Shown here piece by piece: positions 1-5,431 of a stretch of 19,336 bases of DNA (position 1 is the stretch's first letter; each line of letters begins with the position of its first letter). Position numbers and translations under genes: made by a program. The stretch spans positions 1 through 19,336 of the forward strand of contig JBPCNZ010000001.1 in the NCBI GenBank assembly GCA_051000755.1. Reading direction: 5' to 3'. The notes under the pieces were generated by a model. The model saw only the letters and a list, made by a program, of their open reading frames with translations, did no database searches and was not told the DNA's origin. The DNA is from JALZAH01 sp051000755. Lineage in GTDB: Bacteria > Actinomycetota > Acidimicrobiia > Acidimicrobiales > Palsa-688.

Positions 1-197
1 GTGGCGAGCCCCCCCCGCCCCAACAGCGAGTGCCCATGCCAGGGGCTGCCCGGCAGGCGCCGGAGCTGTTGCTCACCCAGGCCGACGAGTCGCCGGCAGG
101 GCAGCAATCGCACGGGCACGCCCAACCACGGCATCGGCGCAGCGTACCGGTCGCATCAAAGAACTGACCATTCCTGGACCCCAGGCCCCGGCGGCGT
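1..197. other. Left-edge segment without a recognisable gene
   Basis: One frame is open here, but its translation is rich in Arg, Pro and Ser with no motif and it runs antisense into the whiB gene, so I do not call a gene. The segment holds the 3' flank of whiB with a nested hairpin (listed separately). It could also contain part of the 5' region of a gene beyond the window edge; nothing in the sequence decides this. Confidence 0.5.
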
Positions 198-205
198 TCA
201 GTTCT
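160..205 (-). terminator. Candidate hairpin at the whiB 3' end
   Basis: Arms AGAACTGA (160-167) and TCAGTTCT (198-205) are perfectly complementary and enclose a second small hairpin, CCTGG/CCAGG (173-185). The whiB stop codon lies within the outer arm. There is no T-run after it on the minus strand, so this is at best a weak or factor-assisted terminator. Confidence 0.2.
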
Positions 206-452
206 CGAGGAGCTGGCGCCGTTCGACTTCGTTGAGTCCGCCCCAGATGCCGTGCGGCTCCCTGATGCGCAAGGCGTAGTCCAGGCAGTCACGCCGCACG
301 GGACAGGTGGCACAGATCCGCTTGGCCCTGGTCTCCCGGGCTTCCTTGTCGGCCTTGCGCTCGAAATGCGAAGGCGGAAAAAAGACTGCATGCTGTGGCC
401 CGCGACACGATGCTTTCGCCTGCCAGAGATCCTCTACGTGCAAGACGCTCAC
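198..452 (-). CDS. WhiB family Fe-S transcriptional regulator
   Basis: This 84-residue protein has the full WhiB signature: four cysteines that ligate a [4Fe-4S] cluster (C16, C47, C50, C56, with the CxxC-x5-C spacing of the family), followed by the G-I-W-G-G turn (68-72) and a basic ERR tail. WhiB proteins sense redox state or nitric oxide and act with the principal sigma factor. The GTG start is supported by a strong AGGGGGG ribosome site about 6 nt upstream. It diverges from the two ArsA-like genes. A WhiB gene beside a paired ArsA/Get3-like locus is also found in Mycobacterium (Rv3679-Rv3680-whiB4) and, as I recall, beside wblA in Streptomyces. The wording here (HGIWGGLNEVERR) differs from the WhiB4/WblA type (FGVWGGMTERQRR), so I give no symbol. 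Confidence 0.95.
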   Translation of the reverse strand: MSVLHVEDLWQAKASCRGPQHAVFFPPSHFERKADKEARETRAKRICATCPVRRDCLDYALRIREPHGIWGGLNEVERRQLLEN

Positions 453-478
453 GTGATCCCCCCTTGTTCGAAGCGGAC

Positions 479-506
479 GTTATCGGACGGATCGGGTGTC
501 GGACAA
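479..506 (-). promoter_or_regulatory. Candidate whiB promoter
   Basis: On the minus strand TTGTCC (501-506) and GATAAC (479-484) are separated by 16 nt, about 27 nt before the whiB start. The match to a housekeeping promoter is moderate and rests on sequence alone. Confidence 0.3.
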
Positions 507-607
507 GCCCTGAGTTACCCGCCGTGACCTCCGGCGAGCGGAGAGTGACCTGGGATTTACCACGGAGTCGGACCGGTGAGCCACGCAAAGCGGTCGATTG
601 GCGGGCT

Positions 608-623
608 CCTTGGCCCCCCAAGG
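608..623. repeat. Perfect 6-bp inverted repeat upstream of arsA-like gene 1
   Basis: CCTTGG and CCAAGG flank CCCC, 75 nt before the first ArsA-like start and just before a TACCCT hexamer (637-642) that could be a -10 box. It could be an operator or chance symmetry in GC-rich DNA. Confidence 0.25.
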
Positions 624-697
624 CGGCGGGGGCGCCTACCCTGAAGGCCGAAATCGGGTGTGCCGTTCGCAGGTCGCCCTCGGACCCAGGGAGACAT

Positions 698-1708
698 GTG
701 GACCCTCGTGCGTTCTGCACGCAGGCTCGGGTGATGATCGTGGCTGGCAAGGGCGGGGTCGGCAAGACGACGGTGTCGGGGGCCCTGGCTCTCATGGCCG
801 CCCGGGCCGGGCTCACCACCCTCGTCGTCGAGGTCGAGGGCAAGAGTGGGCTCCCGGTGATGTTCGACCGCCCCGACAACCTCACCTACCGACCCACCAT
901 CCTCATACCCGCCGGCGAGAGTGCCCCCGGCGGAGGCGGAGCCGCCGTCTCGGCCCGGACCCTGACGCCTGACGACGCCCTGCTCGAGTACCTCGAGGAC
1001 CACGGGATGCGCCGGATCTCCAAGCGCCTGACCTCGACCGGCACCCTCGAGGTGATCGCCACGGCCATCCCCGGGATCAAGGACATCCTGGTGCTGGGCA
1101 AGATCAAGCAGATGGAGCAGGCCAAGGGCGAGGGCTTGGCGGGCGCGGTCGACTTCGTCGTCGTCGACGCCCCGGCCGCAGGCCACGCCGTCACCTTCCT
1201 GGCCAGCGCCCATGGCCTCCTCGACGCCGTCAACGTCGGGCCCATCGGCACCCAGTCCGCCGAGGTCATCGAGTTCATCTCCGATCCCAAGCGCTGTCAG
1301 GTGCTGCTCGTCACCCTCCCCGAGGAGACACCGGTCAACGAGGTCATCGAAACCGCCTTCCACCTCGAGGACAGGGCCGGGGTGCAGTTGGCGCCGGTGG
1401 TGGTCAACGGGAGCTACCCGGACCTCGACCTGCCCGAGGACGTGGCCGGAGCCGCGGCCGCCGCCGGGGCCAGCCTGACCCCCGCCGAGATCGACGCCCT
1501 GGCCGGTGCCGCCGAGTTCCGCCGGAAGCGCCAGGAGCTGCAGGCCGCCCAGGTCCACCGCCTGGCCCAGGAGCTCCCGCTCTCCCAGATCGCCCTCCCC
1601 CTGCAGTTCACCACCGAGCTCGGGCCGCCCGAGGTGGCCGCCCTGGCCGATGCCATGGTCGCCGGTGTGGCCGCCATCGACCCGATCCCCGTGAGCATCA
1701 AACCGTGA
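698..1708 (+). CDS. ArsA/Get3-like ATPase, subunit 1
   Basis: This 336-residue P-loop ATPase of the ArsA/Get3 (SIMIBI) class has the deviant Walker A motif AGKGGVGKTT at residues 16-25, including the signature lysine K18. The switch-I position usually reading DPA is VEVEGK here, and the switch-II region reads VVVDAPAAGH. No arsenite-binding cysteine cluster is visible, so arsenite export is unlikely; relatives of this pair in mycobacteria (Rv3679/Rv3680) have been described as Get3-like. I chose GTG 698 because AGGGAG lies 5-10 nt upstream and the resulting N-terminus (DPRAFCTQARVMIVAGKGG) places the P-loop where the family has it. The frame is open further upstream to 395, but that translation is Arg/Pro-rich and non-homologous in appearance. 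It overlaps the next gene by 4 nt (GTGA), so the two are co-translated. Confidence 0.9.
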   Translation: MDPRAFCTQARVMIVAGKGGVGKTTVSGALALMAARAGLTTLVVEVEGKSGLPVMFDRPDNLTYRPTILIPAGESAPGGGGAAVSARTLTPDDALLEYLEDHGMRRISKRLTSTGTLEVIATAIPGIKDILVLGKIKQMEQAKGEGLAGAVDFVVVDAPAAGHAVTFLASAHGLLDAVNVGPIGTQSAEVIEFISDPKRCQVLLVTLPEETPVNEVIETAFHLEDRAGVQLAPVVVNGSYPDLDLPEDVAGAAAAAGASLTPAEIDALAGAAEFRRKRQELQAAQVHRLAQELPLSQIALPLQFTTELGPPEVAALADAMVAGVAAIDPIPVSIKP

Positions 1709-2775
1709 GCGGCACCATGGCCACCCTGATCGCCGAGCACGACATCATCGTCTGTGCCGGCCCCGGGGGCGTGGGAAAGACCACCGCAGCCGCCGCCATC
1801 GCCCTCGAGGGGGCCCGGCGGGGGCGGCGCACCTGCGTCGTCACCATCGACCCGGCCCGGCGCCTGGCCGACGCCCTGGGCATCGCCGAGCTGGGCAACG
1901 ATCCCCATCAGGTGGAGGGGACCTGGGAGGGACCGGGGGAGCTGTGGGCCCTGATGCTCGACACCAAGGCCACCTTCGACTCCATCGTCAAGGCCAATGC
2001 GTCCACCCCGGCCCAGGCCCAGGCCATCCTGGCCAACCGCTTCTACCGCAACATCTCCGGGGCCCTCTCGGGCACCCAGGAGTACATGGCCATGGAGAAG
2101 CTCTACGCCCTTCACAACGACGCCCGCTTCGACCTGGTCGTCGTCGATACCCCACCCACCCGCCACGCCCTGGATTTCCTCGACGCCCCGAACCGGCTCA
2201 TGCGCTTCCTCAACAACCGGATCTTCCGGGTGCTCATGACCCCCACCCGGGCCGGCCTGAGGGCGGTGAACGTGGCCACCCAGATGCTGTTGCGCACCAT
2301 CTCCCGGGTGGTCGGCGGCGAGGTGGTCCGAGACGCCATCGCCTTCTTCACCGCCTTCGAGGGCATGGAACAGGGGTTCCGGGACCGGGCCGGCAACATG
2401 GAGAAGCTGCTGGCCGAGAAGGGGACGGCCTTCGTGGTCGTCGCCGCCCCCCGCCGGGACGCGGTCGACGAGGCCACCTTCTTCGCCGACCGCCTCCGGG
2501 AGACGAAGATGCCGGTGGCGGCCCTGATCATGAACCGGGTGCTGCCGCGCTTCGGGACCGTTCCCGCCCTGGTCGGCCAACCGGGTCCGCTGGCCGATCT
2601 GATCACCAACCTCAGCGAGCTCGACGGCATCGCCCAGCGGGAGGAGCATCACATCGGCTCCCTGGCCGAGCGCCTCCCGGGGACCCCGGTGATCCGGGTC
2701 CCCCTGCTGGTCGGCGAGGTCCACGACATGGGTGGCCTCAACGAGGTGGGGCGGGCCCTCCTCGAAGGAGACTGA
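1705..2775 (+). CDS. ArsA/Get3-like ATPase, subunit 2
   Basis: This 356-residue protein is the partner of the preceding ATPase. The P-loop reads AGPGGVGKTT (residues 18-27): the GKT core is intact, but the signature lysine of the deviant Walker motif is proline (P20). Unlike subunit 1 it keeps the classic switch motifs TIDPARRLADALG and VVVDTPPTRHALDFLDAP. Helical segments with Met/Phe-rich stretches (MRFLNNRIFRVLM, FFTAFEGMEQGF) follow, as in the Get3-like substrate region. GTG 1705 overlaps the upstream TGA; an ATG at 1717 is an alternative start giving four fewer residues. The natural inference is a heterodimer with subunit 1. Confidence 0.9.
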   Translation: MSGTMATLIAEHDIIVCAGPGGVGKTTAAAAIALEGARRGRRTCVVTIDPARRLADALGIAELGNDPHQVEGTWEGPGELWALMLDTKATFDSIVKANASTPAQAQAILANRFYRNISGALSGTQEYMAMEKLYALHNDARFDLVVVDTPPTRHALDFLDAPNRLMRFLNNRIFRVLMTPTRAGLRAVNVATQMLLRTISRVVGGEVVRDAIAFFTAFEGMEQGFRDRAGNMEKLLAEKGTAFVVVAAPRRDAVDEATFFADRLRETKMPVAALIMNRVLPRFGTVPALVGQPGPLADLITNLSELDGIAQREEHHIGSLAERLPGTPVIRVPLLVGEVHDMGGLNEVGRALLEGD

Positions 2776-2811
2776 CGCCAGCCGGCGGGAGCCCGGCGGC
2801 GGCCGGCGGCA

Positions 2812-2909
2812 TGAACCGAACGTGTCGGTCCCAGGGCGGATTGAACCGTTTACCCCGCCACACGGAACAACGGGTCCGCAAGACTCGACGAATCGGTACG
2901 TTCGGTTCA
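2812..2909. repeat. 98-bp element bounded by inverted repeats
   Basis: TGAACCGAACGT (2812-2823) recurs as a perfect inverted copy at 2898-2909. Over the next 8 nt the arms still match at four positions, and the other four differ only by transitions. A further TGAACCG lies inside (2842-2848). The element sits between the end of the ArsA-like pair and the convergent STAS gene and has no credible reading frame. It could be a miniature mobile element, a repeated operator or a transcript-end structure. Confidence 0.55.
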
Positions 2910-2993
2910 AACCAGGGGGTGGCGACCAGGGTGGGCGGCCAAGGGGCGAGCCAGGGAGGCGCCAGCCGGCGGGCTACTCGGCCGGCCGGAAGC

Positions 2994-3362
2994 TCAGGCC
3001 TGGCCTTCCCCGACCGTGTCCTCTTCCACGGCGAACGACGCCGCCGCCTCCTCGATGGTGTCGGCCACGGTGACGATCCTGTCGAAACCGGTCGTTCGGA
3101 GCAGGCGGACGAGGGTGGGCCGGTTGCAGGCGACGGCGACGTCGCCTCCCAGCTCCCGGGCCCGGCGGATGCCGCCGATGAGGGCGCCGAGACCGGCGGA
3201 GTCGACGAAGGGCACGCCGGACATGTCGATCAGGAGCCGGTGGCTGGAAGCCATCTCGGCCAGAGCCTGGCGGAATTTGCTGACCGTGAACGCGTCGAGC
3301 TCGCCGACCGGCCGGCAGATGGTGTAACCCTCCGGAGTCTGATCTTGTGTGATGTCGAGCAC
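2994..3362 (-). CDS. STAS-domain anti-sigma factor antagonist
   Basis: This 122-residue single STAS domain is the size of SpoIIAA/RsbV proteins. The hallmark segment LLIDMSGVPFVDSAGLGALIGG (residues 43-64) carries the serine (S55) that anti-sigma kinases phosphorylate in this family. In its unphosphorylated form such a protein binds an anti-sigma factor and releases a sigma factor. The GTG start is preceded by GGGAGG at a good distance; an upstream in-frame extension is Arg-rich and was not accepted. No anti-sigma kinase or sigma factor is present in the window, so the partner lies elsewhere. A -10-like TACCAT on the minus strand (3403-3408) lies in the centre of a palindrome. Confidence 0.9.
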   Translation of the reverse strand: MLDITQDQTPEGYTICRPVGELDAFTVSKFRQALAEMASSHRLLIDMSGVPFVDSAGLGALIGGIRRARELGGDVAVACNRPTLVRLLRTTGFDRIVTVADTIEEAAASFAVEEDTVGEGQA

Positions 3363-3392
3363 AGGGCCTCCCGGGACCTCCCAACGGCGGGG

Positions 3393-3418
3393 TCGTCCTG
3401 GGATGGTACCCAGGACGA
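3393..3418. promoter_or_regulatory. Perfect 10-bp-arm palindrome in a divergent promoter region
   Basis: Arms TCGTCCTGGG and CCCAGGACGA are exactly complementary around a 6-nt centre, ATGGTA. Read on the minus strand the centre is TACCAT, a fair -10 box for the STAS gene, giving a leader of about 34 nt that contains the ribosome site. Either a dimeric repressor site over the promoter or an RNA hairpin would fit. Confidence 0.5.
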
Positions 3419-3427
3419 GGCCGGAGG

Positions 3428-3433
3428 TACCCT
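3428..3433 (+). promoter_or_regulatory. Candidate -10 box for a leaderless receiver gene
   Basis: TACCCT ends 6 nt before the GTG start at 3440, so transcription would begin at or next to the start codon. It lies inside a small inverted repeat, GGAGG/CCTCC (3423-3435). Confidence 0.4.
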
Positions 3434-3439
3434 CCCGAG

Positions 3440-3889
3440 GTGACCGACATCCTGATCGCCACCGACGCCGCCACCGTCTTCGAGGACGTTCGCGCCGTGG
3501 TCGACGGCCCCGATACCACGATCCGCTGGATCCGGGAGGGCGCCGATGTGCGCACCTCACTCAACCTTCTGCCGGCCGACCTGGCCATCGTCGACATGCA
3601 GATCGGGACCATGGGCGGGGTGGCCGTCGCCCTCGATCTTCGCTTGGAGGTCGACGCCGGGCGCCTCGAGGCGGTCCCGGTGCTCCTCGTCGTCGACCGC
3701 CGAGCCGACGTGTTCCTGGCCCGGCGCAGCGGCGTGGAGGGCTGGCTGGTCAAGCCCCTCGACCCTCTGCGGGTCCGCCGGGCCGTGCGGGCCGTCCTGG
3801 GAGGGGGGACCTGGTTCGACACCAGCTACGCTCCCGACCCGGTTGCGGTGCCCTTCGGGTCAGATAGCATCGACCTTTCCGGGAAGTAG
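3440..3889 (+). CDS. Single-domain response-regulator receiver protein (degenerate)
   Basis: The 149-residue protein has the receiver layout: an ILIATD strand at the N-terminus, a phospho-acceptor-like aspartate in LAIVDMQ (D52), VPVLLVVD on strand 4 and the conserved lysine in GWLVKPLDP (K105). The usual N-terminal acidic pair is reduced to one aspartate (D9), and the strand-4 Thr/Ser position appears as D86, so phosphorylation chemistry may be weak or absent. No output domain follows. The start appears leaderless, though GGAGG lies 12 nt upstream. The last codons and TAG stop fall inside the tRNA-Pro gene, so the terminal Ser-Gly-Lys is encoded by the tRNA acceptor arm. It diverges from the STAS gene, which suggests a shared signalling role. 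Confidence 0.75.
   Translation: MTDILIATDAATVFEDVRAVVDGPDTTIRWIREGADVRTSLNLLPADLAIVDMQIGTMGGVAVALDLRLEVDAGRLEAVPVLLVVDRRADVFLARRSGVEGWLVKPLDPLRVRRAVRAVLGGGTWFDTSYAPDPVAVPFGSDSIDLSGK
3843..3870 (+). promoter_or_regulatory. Candidate tRNA-Pro promoter inside the receiver gene
   Basis: TTGCGG (3843-3848) and TAGCAT (3865-3870) are 16 nt apart and end 9 nt before the mature tRNA 5' end. Position and spacing fit; the -35 match is partial. Confidence 0.35.
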
Positions 3890-3957
3890 CGCAGCTTGGT
3901 TAGCGCGCAGCGTTCGGGACGCTGAGGCCGCGGGTTCAAATCCCGCCTTCCCGACCA
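3880..3957 (+). tRNA. tRNA-Pro (CGG)
   Basis: The complete 78-nt cloverleaf folds without mismatch in its helices: acceptor CGGGAAG/CTTCCCG, D stem GCGC/GCGC, anticodon stem CAGCG/CGCTG around the loop TTCGGGA, T stem GCGGG/CCCGC with loop TTCAAAT, discriminator A and an encoded CCA. The anticodon CGG reads CCG proline codons. Its first 10 nt overlap the end of the receiver gene. Confidence 0.97.
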
Positions 3958-4017
3958 GAATCGTCCCAGGTCAGGTGGTGCGCGGGTAGCGGCCCTCAGC
4001 AGCTCAGGCGCCGAGTG

Positions 4018-4036
4018 TCCCGCGTTTATCCCGCGT
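4018..4036. repeat. 8-bp direct repeat downstream of tRNA-Pro
   Basis: TCCCGCGT occurs at 4018-4025 and 4029-4036, spaced by one helical turn (11 nt). The rest of 3958-4108, between the tRNA and the VOC gene, shows a 10-bp palindrome GCTCATGAGC (4049-4058) and no gene. Confidence 0.4.
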
Positions 4037-4108
4037 GGATCCTGTAGGGCTCATGAGCTCACCTGGCCATGGGCGACTCACCTCGCCCGCTGACCTTTGG
4101 AGGTTGTT

Positions 4109-4534
4109 ATGCAGGACAAGTTGCGCCTGGAAGGACTGAGTCTTACGGTTGCTGACGTGGGGGCGTCGGTGGCGTTCTACCGTGATTTGCTCGGTCTAGA
4201 GGCCGGTTATGTGTCCCTGCCGGCCTTCGCCATGATCAACGTCGGCGGGGACATGGGCGGCACCATTGGTCTGCTGTCGGTGGAGGAGGCCCGCAAACAG
4301 GGTACCGCTGACAGCACCCCCGAGCAGCGCCACGCCATCCATGTCGAGTTCACCACCGACGACCTTGATGGGCTCTACGGGGAACTCGTCGCCCGGGGGA
4401 TGATGTTTCATGAGCCACCGCACGACGAGCCGTGGGAGCGGGTCATGACCGCGTATGATCCTGACGGGTACGCGGTGGAGATCGCCCAAGGCCGGCGGGG
4501 CCAATCGGGGGGGATCTGGGCCAAGACGGACTAA
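4109..4534 (+). CDS. VOC (glyoxalase/dioxygenase-type) family protein
   Basis: This 141-residue protein has the VOC fold pattern: a first beta-alpha-beta module (LEGLSLTVADVGASVAFYRDLLGLEAGY, residues 7-34) and a second beginning HAIHVEFTTDDLDGLYGELVARG (75-97), ending in AYDPDGYAVEIAQ. In metal-dependent members the first strand usually carries His and the last strand Glu; here the last-strand Glu (E124) and H78 are present, but the first-strand His is replaced (LSLTV), so metal use is uncertain. The ATG start has GGAGG 5 nt upstream. Its composition is slightly less GC-rich than its neighbours, and it stands alone between a tRNA and a tRNA-like sequence, which may point to acquisition. The substrate cannot be told. 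Confidence 0.85.
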   Translation: MQDKLRLEGLSLTVADVGASVAFYRDLLGLEAGYVSLPAFAMINVGGDMGGTIGLLSVEEARKQGTADSTPEQRHAIHVEFTTDDLDGLYGELVARGMMFHEPPHDEPWERVMTAYDPDGYAVEIAQGRRGQSGGIWAKTD

Positions 4535-4633
4535 AGCCCACCAGCACGCCTCATGCTGATGTGTTCTTCACCGCTCGACAGCCCATACCGCACGGGCGGT
4601 GGCTTTCTCACGGCCACCGTTGGGAGACCCACA

Positions 4634-4810
4634 ATGACTGCTGGCGCCAAGGACGGACGTCTCACAACATCGTGCGAGAGTCGTGTCACCAAACGCATAA
4701 ACGCCCACCTCGGCGACGCAGGAGCTACCGACTATCCGGGCCGACGGTTCCAGTCGCCGCCGGCGCTGTGGTATTTGACGGCGACGGGCGGGTGGCGTAC
4801 GCCGAGGTGA
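4634..4810 (+). CDS. Possible small hypothetical protein
   Basis: A 58-residue frame begins at ATG 4634 with GGGAG about 7 nt upstream. The sequence (MTAGAKDGRLTTSCESRV at its N-terminus) matches no family I know. From about 4735 onward the other plus frame looks more protein-like, which could mean a frameshifted remnant of a longer gene. Evidence is weak. Confidence 0.2.
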   Translation: MTAGAKDGRLTTSCESRVTKRINAHLGDAGATDYPGRRFQSPPALWYLTATGGWRTPR

Positions 4811-4960
4811 GAGCGGGTGATCAGGTGATCTGGCTGCACCCTGCAGCCATGAGAATGATGCTTGCGCAGTTGCAGCAGGAGGCCAAGGCCAACTGCTACC
4901 AGAACTGCTATTGGCGACCCGCCATCGACCTCCACGGTCGGCGAAAGTCCCGGTCAGAAG

Positions 4961-5033
4961 AGCCCGAGGTCGGCATCGAACCGACGACCTGACGCTTGAA
5001 AGGCCCTGCTCCGGCCGGCTGAGCTACTCGGGC
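4961..5033 (-). pseudogene. tRNA-like sequence, apparent UCA (opal) anticodon, degenerate anticodon arm
   Basis: On the minus strand the acceptor (GCCCGAG/CTCGGGC), D arm (GCTC/GAGC) and T arm (GTCGG/CCGAC around TTCGATG) pair perfectly. The anticodon arm does not: GGGCC-TTTCAAG-CGTCA gives only three of five pairs, one of them a wobble. With one base at position 26 the anticodon is UCA, which would read UGA; shifting the arm by one nucleotide gives UUC (Glu) with even fewer pairs. The variable loop is 4-5 nt, so this is not a selenocysteine tRNA. No CCA is encoded (the neighbouring tRNA-Pro has one). A decayed tRNA is the most likely reading. Confidence 0.6.
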
Positions 5034-5237
5034 GTGCCCACCCCGGTGTACGGCTCCGCAGCGTCGTAGGCCTTTCGGCTGGTTGAAGGAGGGGGAAGCG
5101 GGGTACGACAGGTGTGAACGTCGCCTGCACCCCGCGACCCATTCACCTCGTTGCCCGACCCCCGCCGGCCCTGCGCCGCCCTCCTGGTCCGATCTCCGAG
5201 GCGTCGGAGGAACCCGTCCTCCAGAAGCGAGGTAGCT

Positions 5238-5393
5238 GTGATCGTCCTCGGCATCATCCTGTTGGCTCTCGGCTTCATCACGAAGATCGCCATCGTGTGG
5301 TCGCTCGGGATCCTGGCCGTGCTCGTCGGCCTCGTGCTGCTGCTGCTCGGCACCACCGGCCAGGCCGTGTTCGGCCGCCGGCACTACTTCTAA
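5238..5393 (+). CDS. DUF6131-type small membrane protein
   Basis: This 51-residue protein consists of two hydrophobic segments (IVLGIILLALGFITKIAIVW and ILAVLVGLVLLLLG) joined by a short turn and ending in the basic-aromatic tail GRRHYF. This is the pattern of the small DUF6131 family common in actinobacteria, whose function is unknown. GTG 5238 is preferred because GAGG sits 5 nt upstream; the longer in-frame version adds an Arg-rich, non-conserved leader. It stands alone, convergent with the GAF-ANTAR gene. Confidence 0.8.
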   Translation: MIVLGIILLALGFITKIAIVWSLGILAVLVGLVLLLLGTTGQAVFGRRHYF

Positions 5394-5431
5394 ACAGGTC
5401 GGCACAGGGCGGCGGCCGCCAGCGCCGCCGG

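Larger units (their letters stand above)
4535..5237. other. 703-bp gene-poor stretch containing a tRNA-like sequence
   Basis: Between the VOC gene and the small membrane protein I see no gene of a known family. Two overlapping plus-strand frames (4553-4810 and 4561-4992) are open. The end of the second translates the T arm and anticodon region of the tRNA-like sequence, which explains its VGIEPTT tail. The middle part of that frame (about 4768-4920) looks somewhat protein-like (FDGDGRVAYAEVRAGDQVIWL), so a decayed or frameshifted small gene is possible. GC content is lower than in the flanks. Confidence 0.5.

Noticed and set aside
395..697. Upstream in-frame extension of the first ArsA-like gene
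   Set aside because: It is Arg/Pro-rich, overlaps the divergent whiB gene and promoter region, and a good ribosome site precedes GTG 698.
1414..2910. 498-codon open frame on the minus strand opposite the ArsA-like pair
   Set aside because: Its translation is Gly/His/Asp-rich without motifs and mirrors the third-position GC bias of the well-supported plus-strand genes.
3363..3560. N-terminal extension of the STAS gene
   Set aside because: It would cover the divergent promoter region and the palindrome and is an Arg-rich run; GTG 3362 has a good ribosome site.
3934..3957. Integration site with a duplicated tRNA-Pro 3' end
   Set aside because: I looked for a second copy of the T arm and acceptor end of tRNA-Pro in the window and found none, and there is no integrase here.
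4561..4992. 143-codon plus-strand open frame ending in VGIEPTT
   Set aside because: The tail is the typical translation of a tRNA T arm read in antisense; the start is unsupported. A small decayed gene in the middle cannot be excluded.
4961..5033. Selenocysteine tRNA
   Set aside because: Although UCA is the best anticodon register, the acceptor stem is 7 bp and the variable loop is only 4-5 nt, unlike tRNA-Sec.
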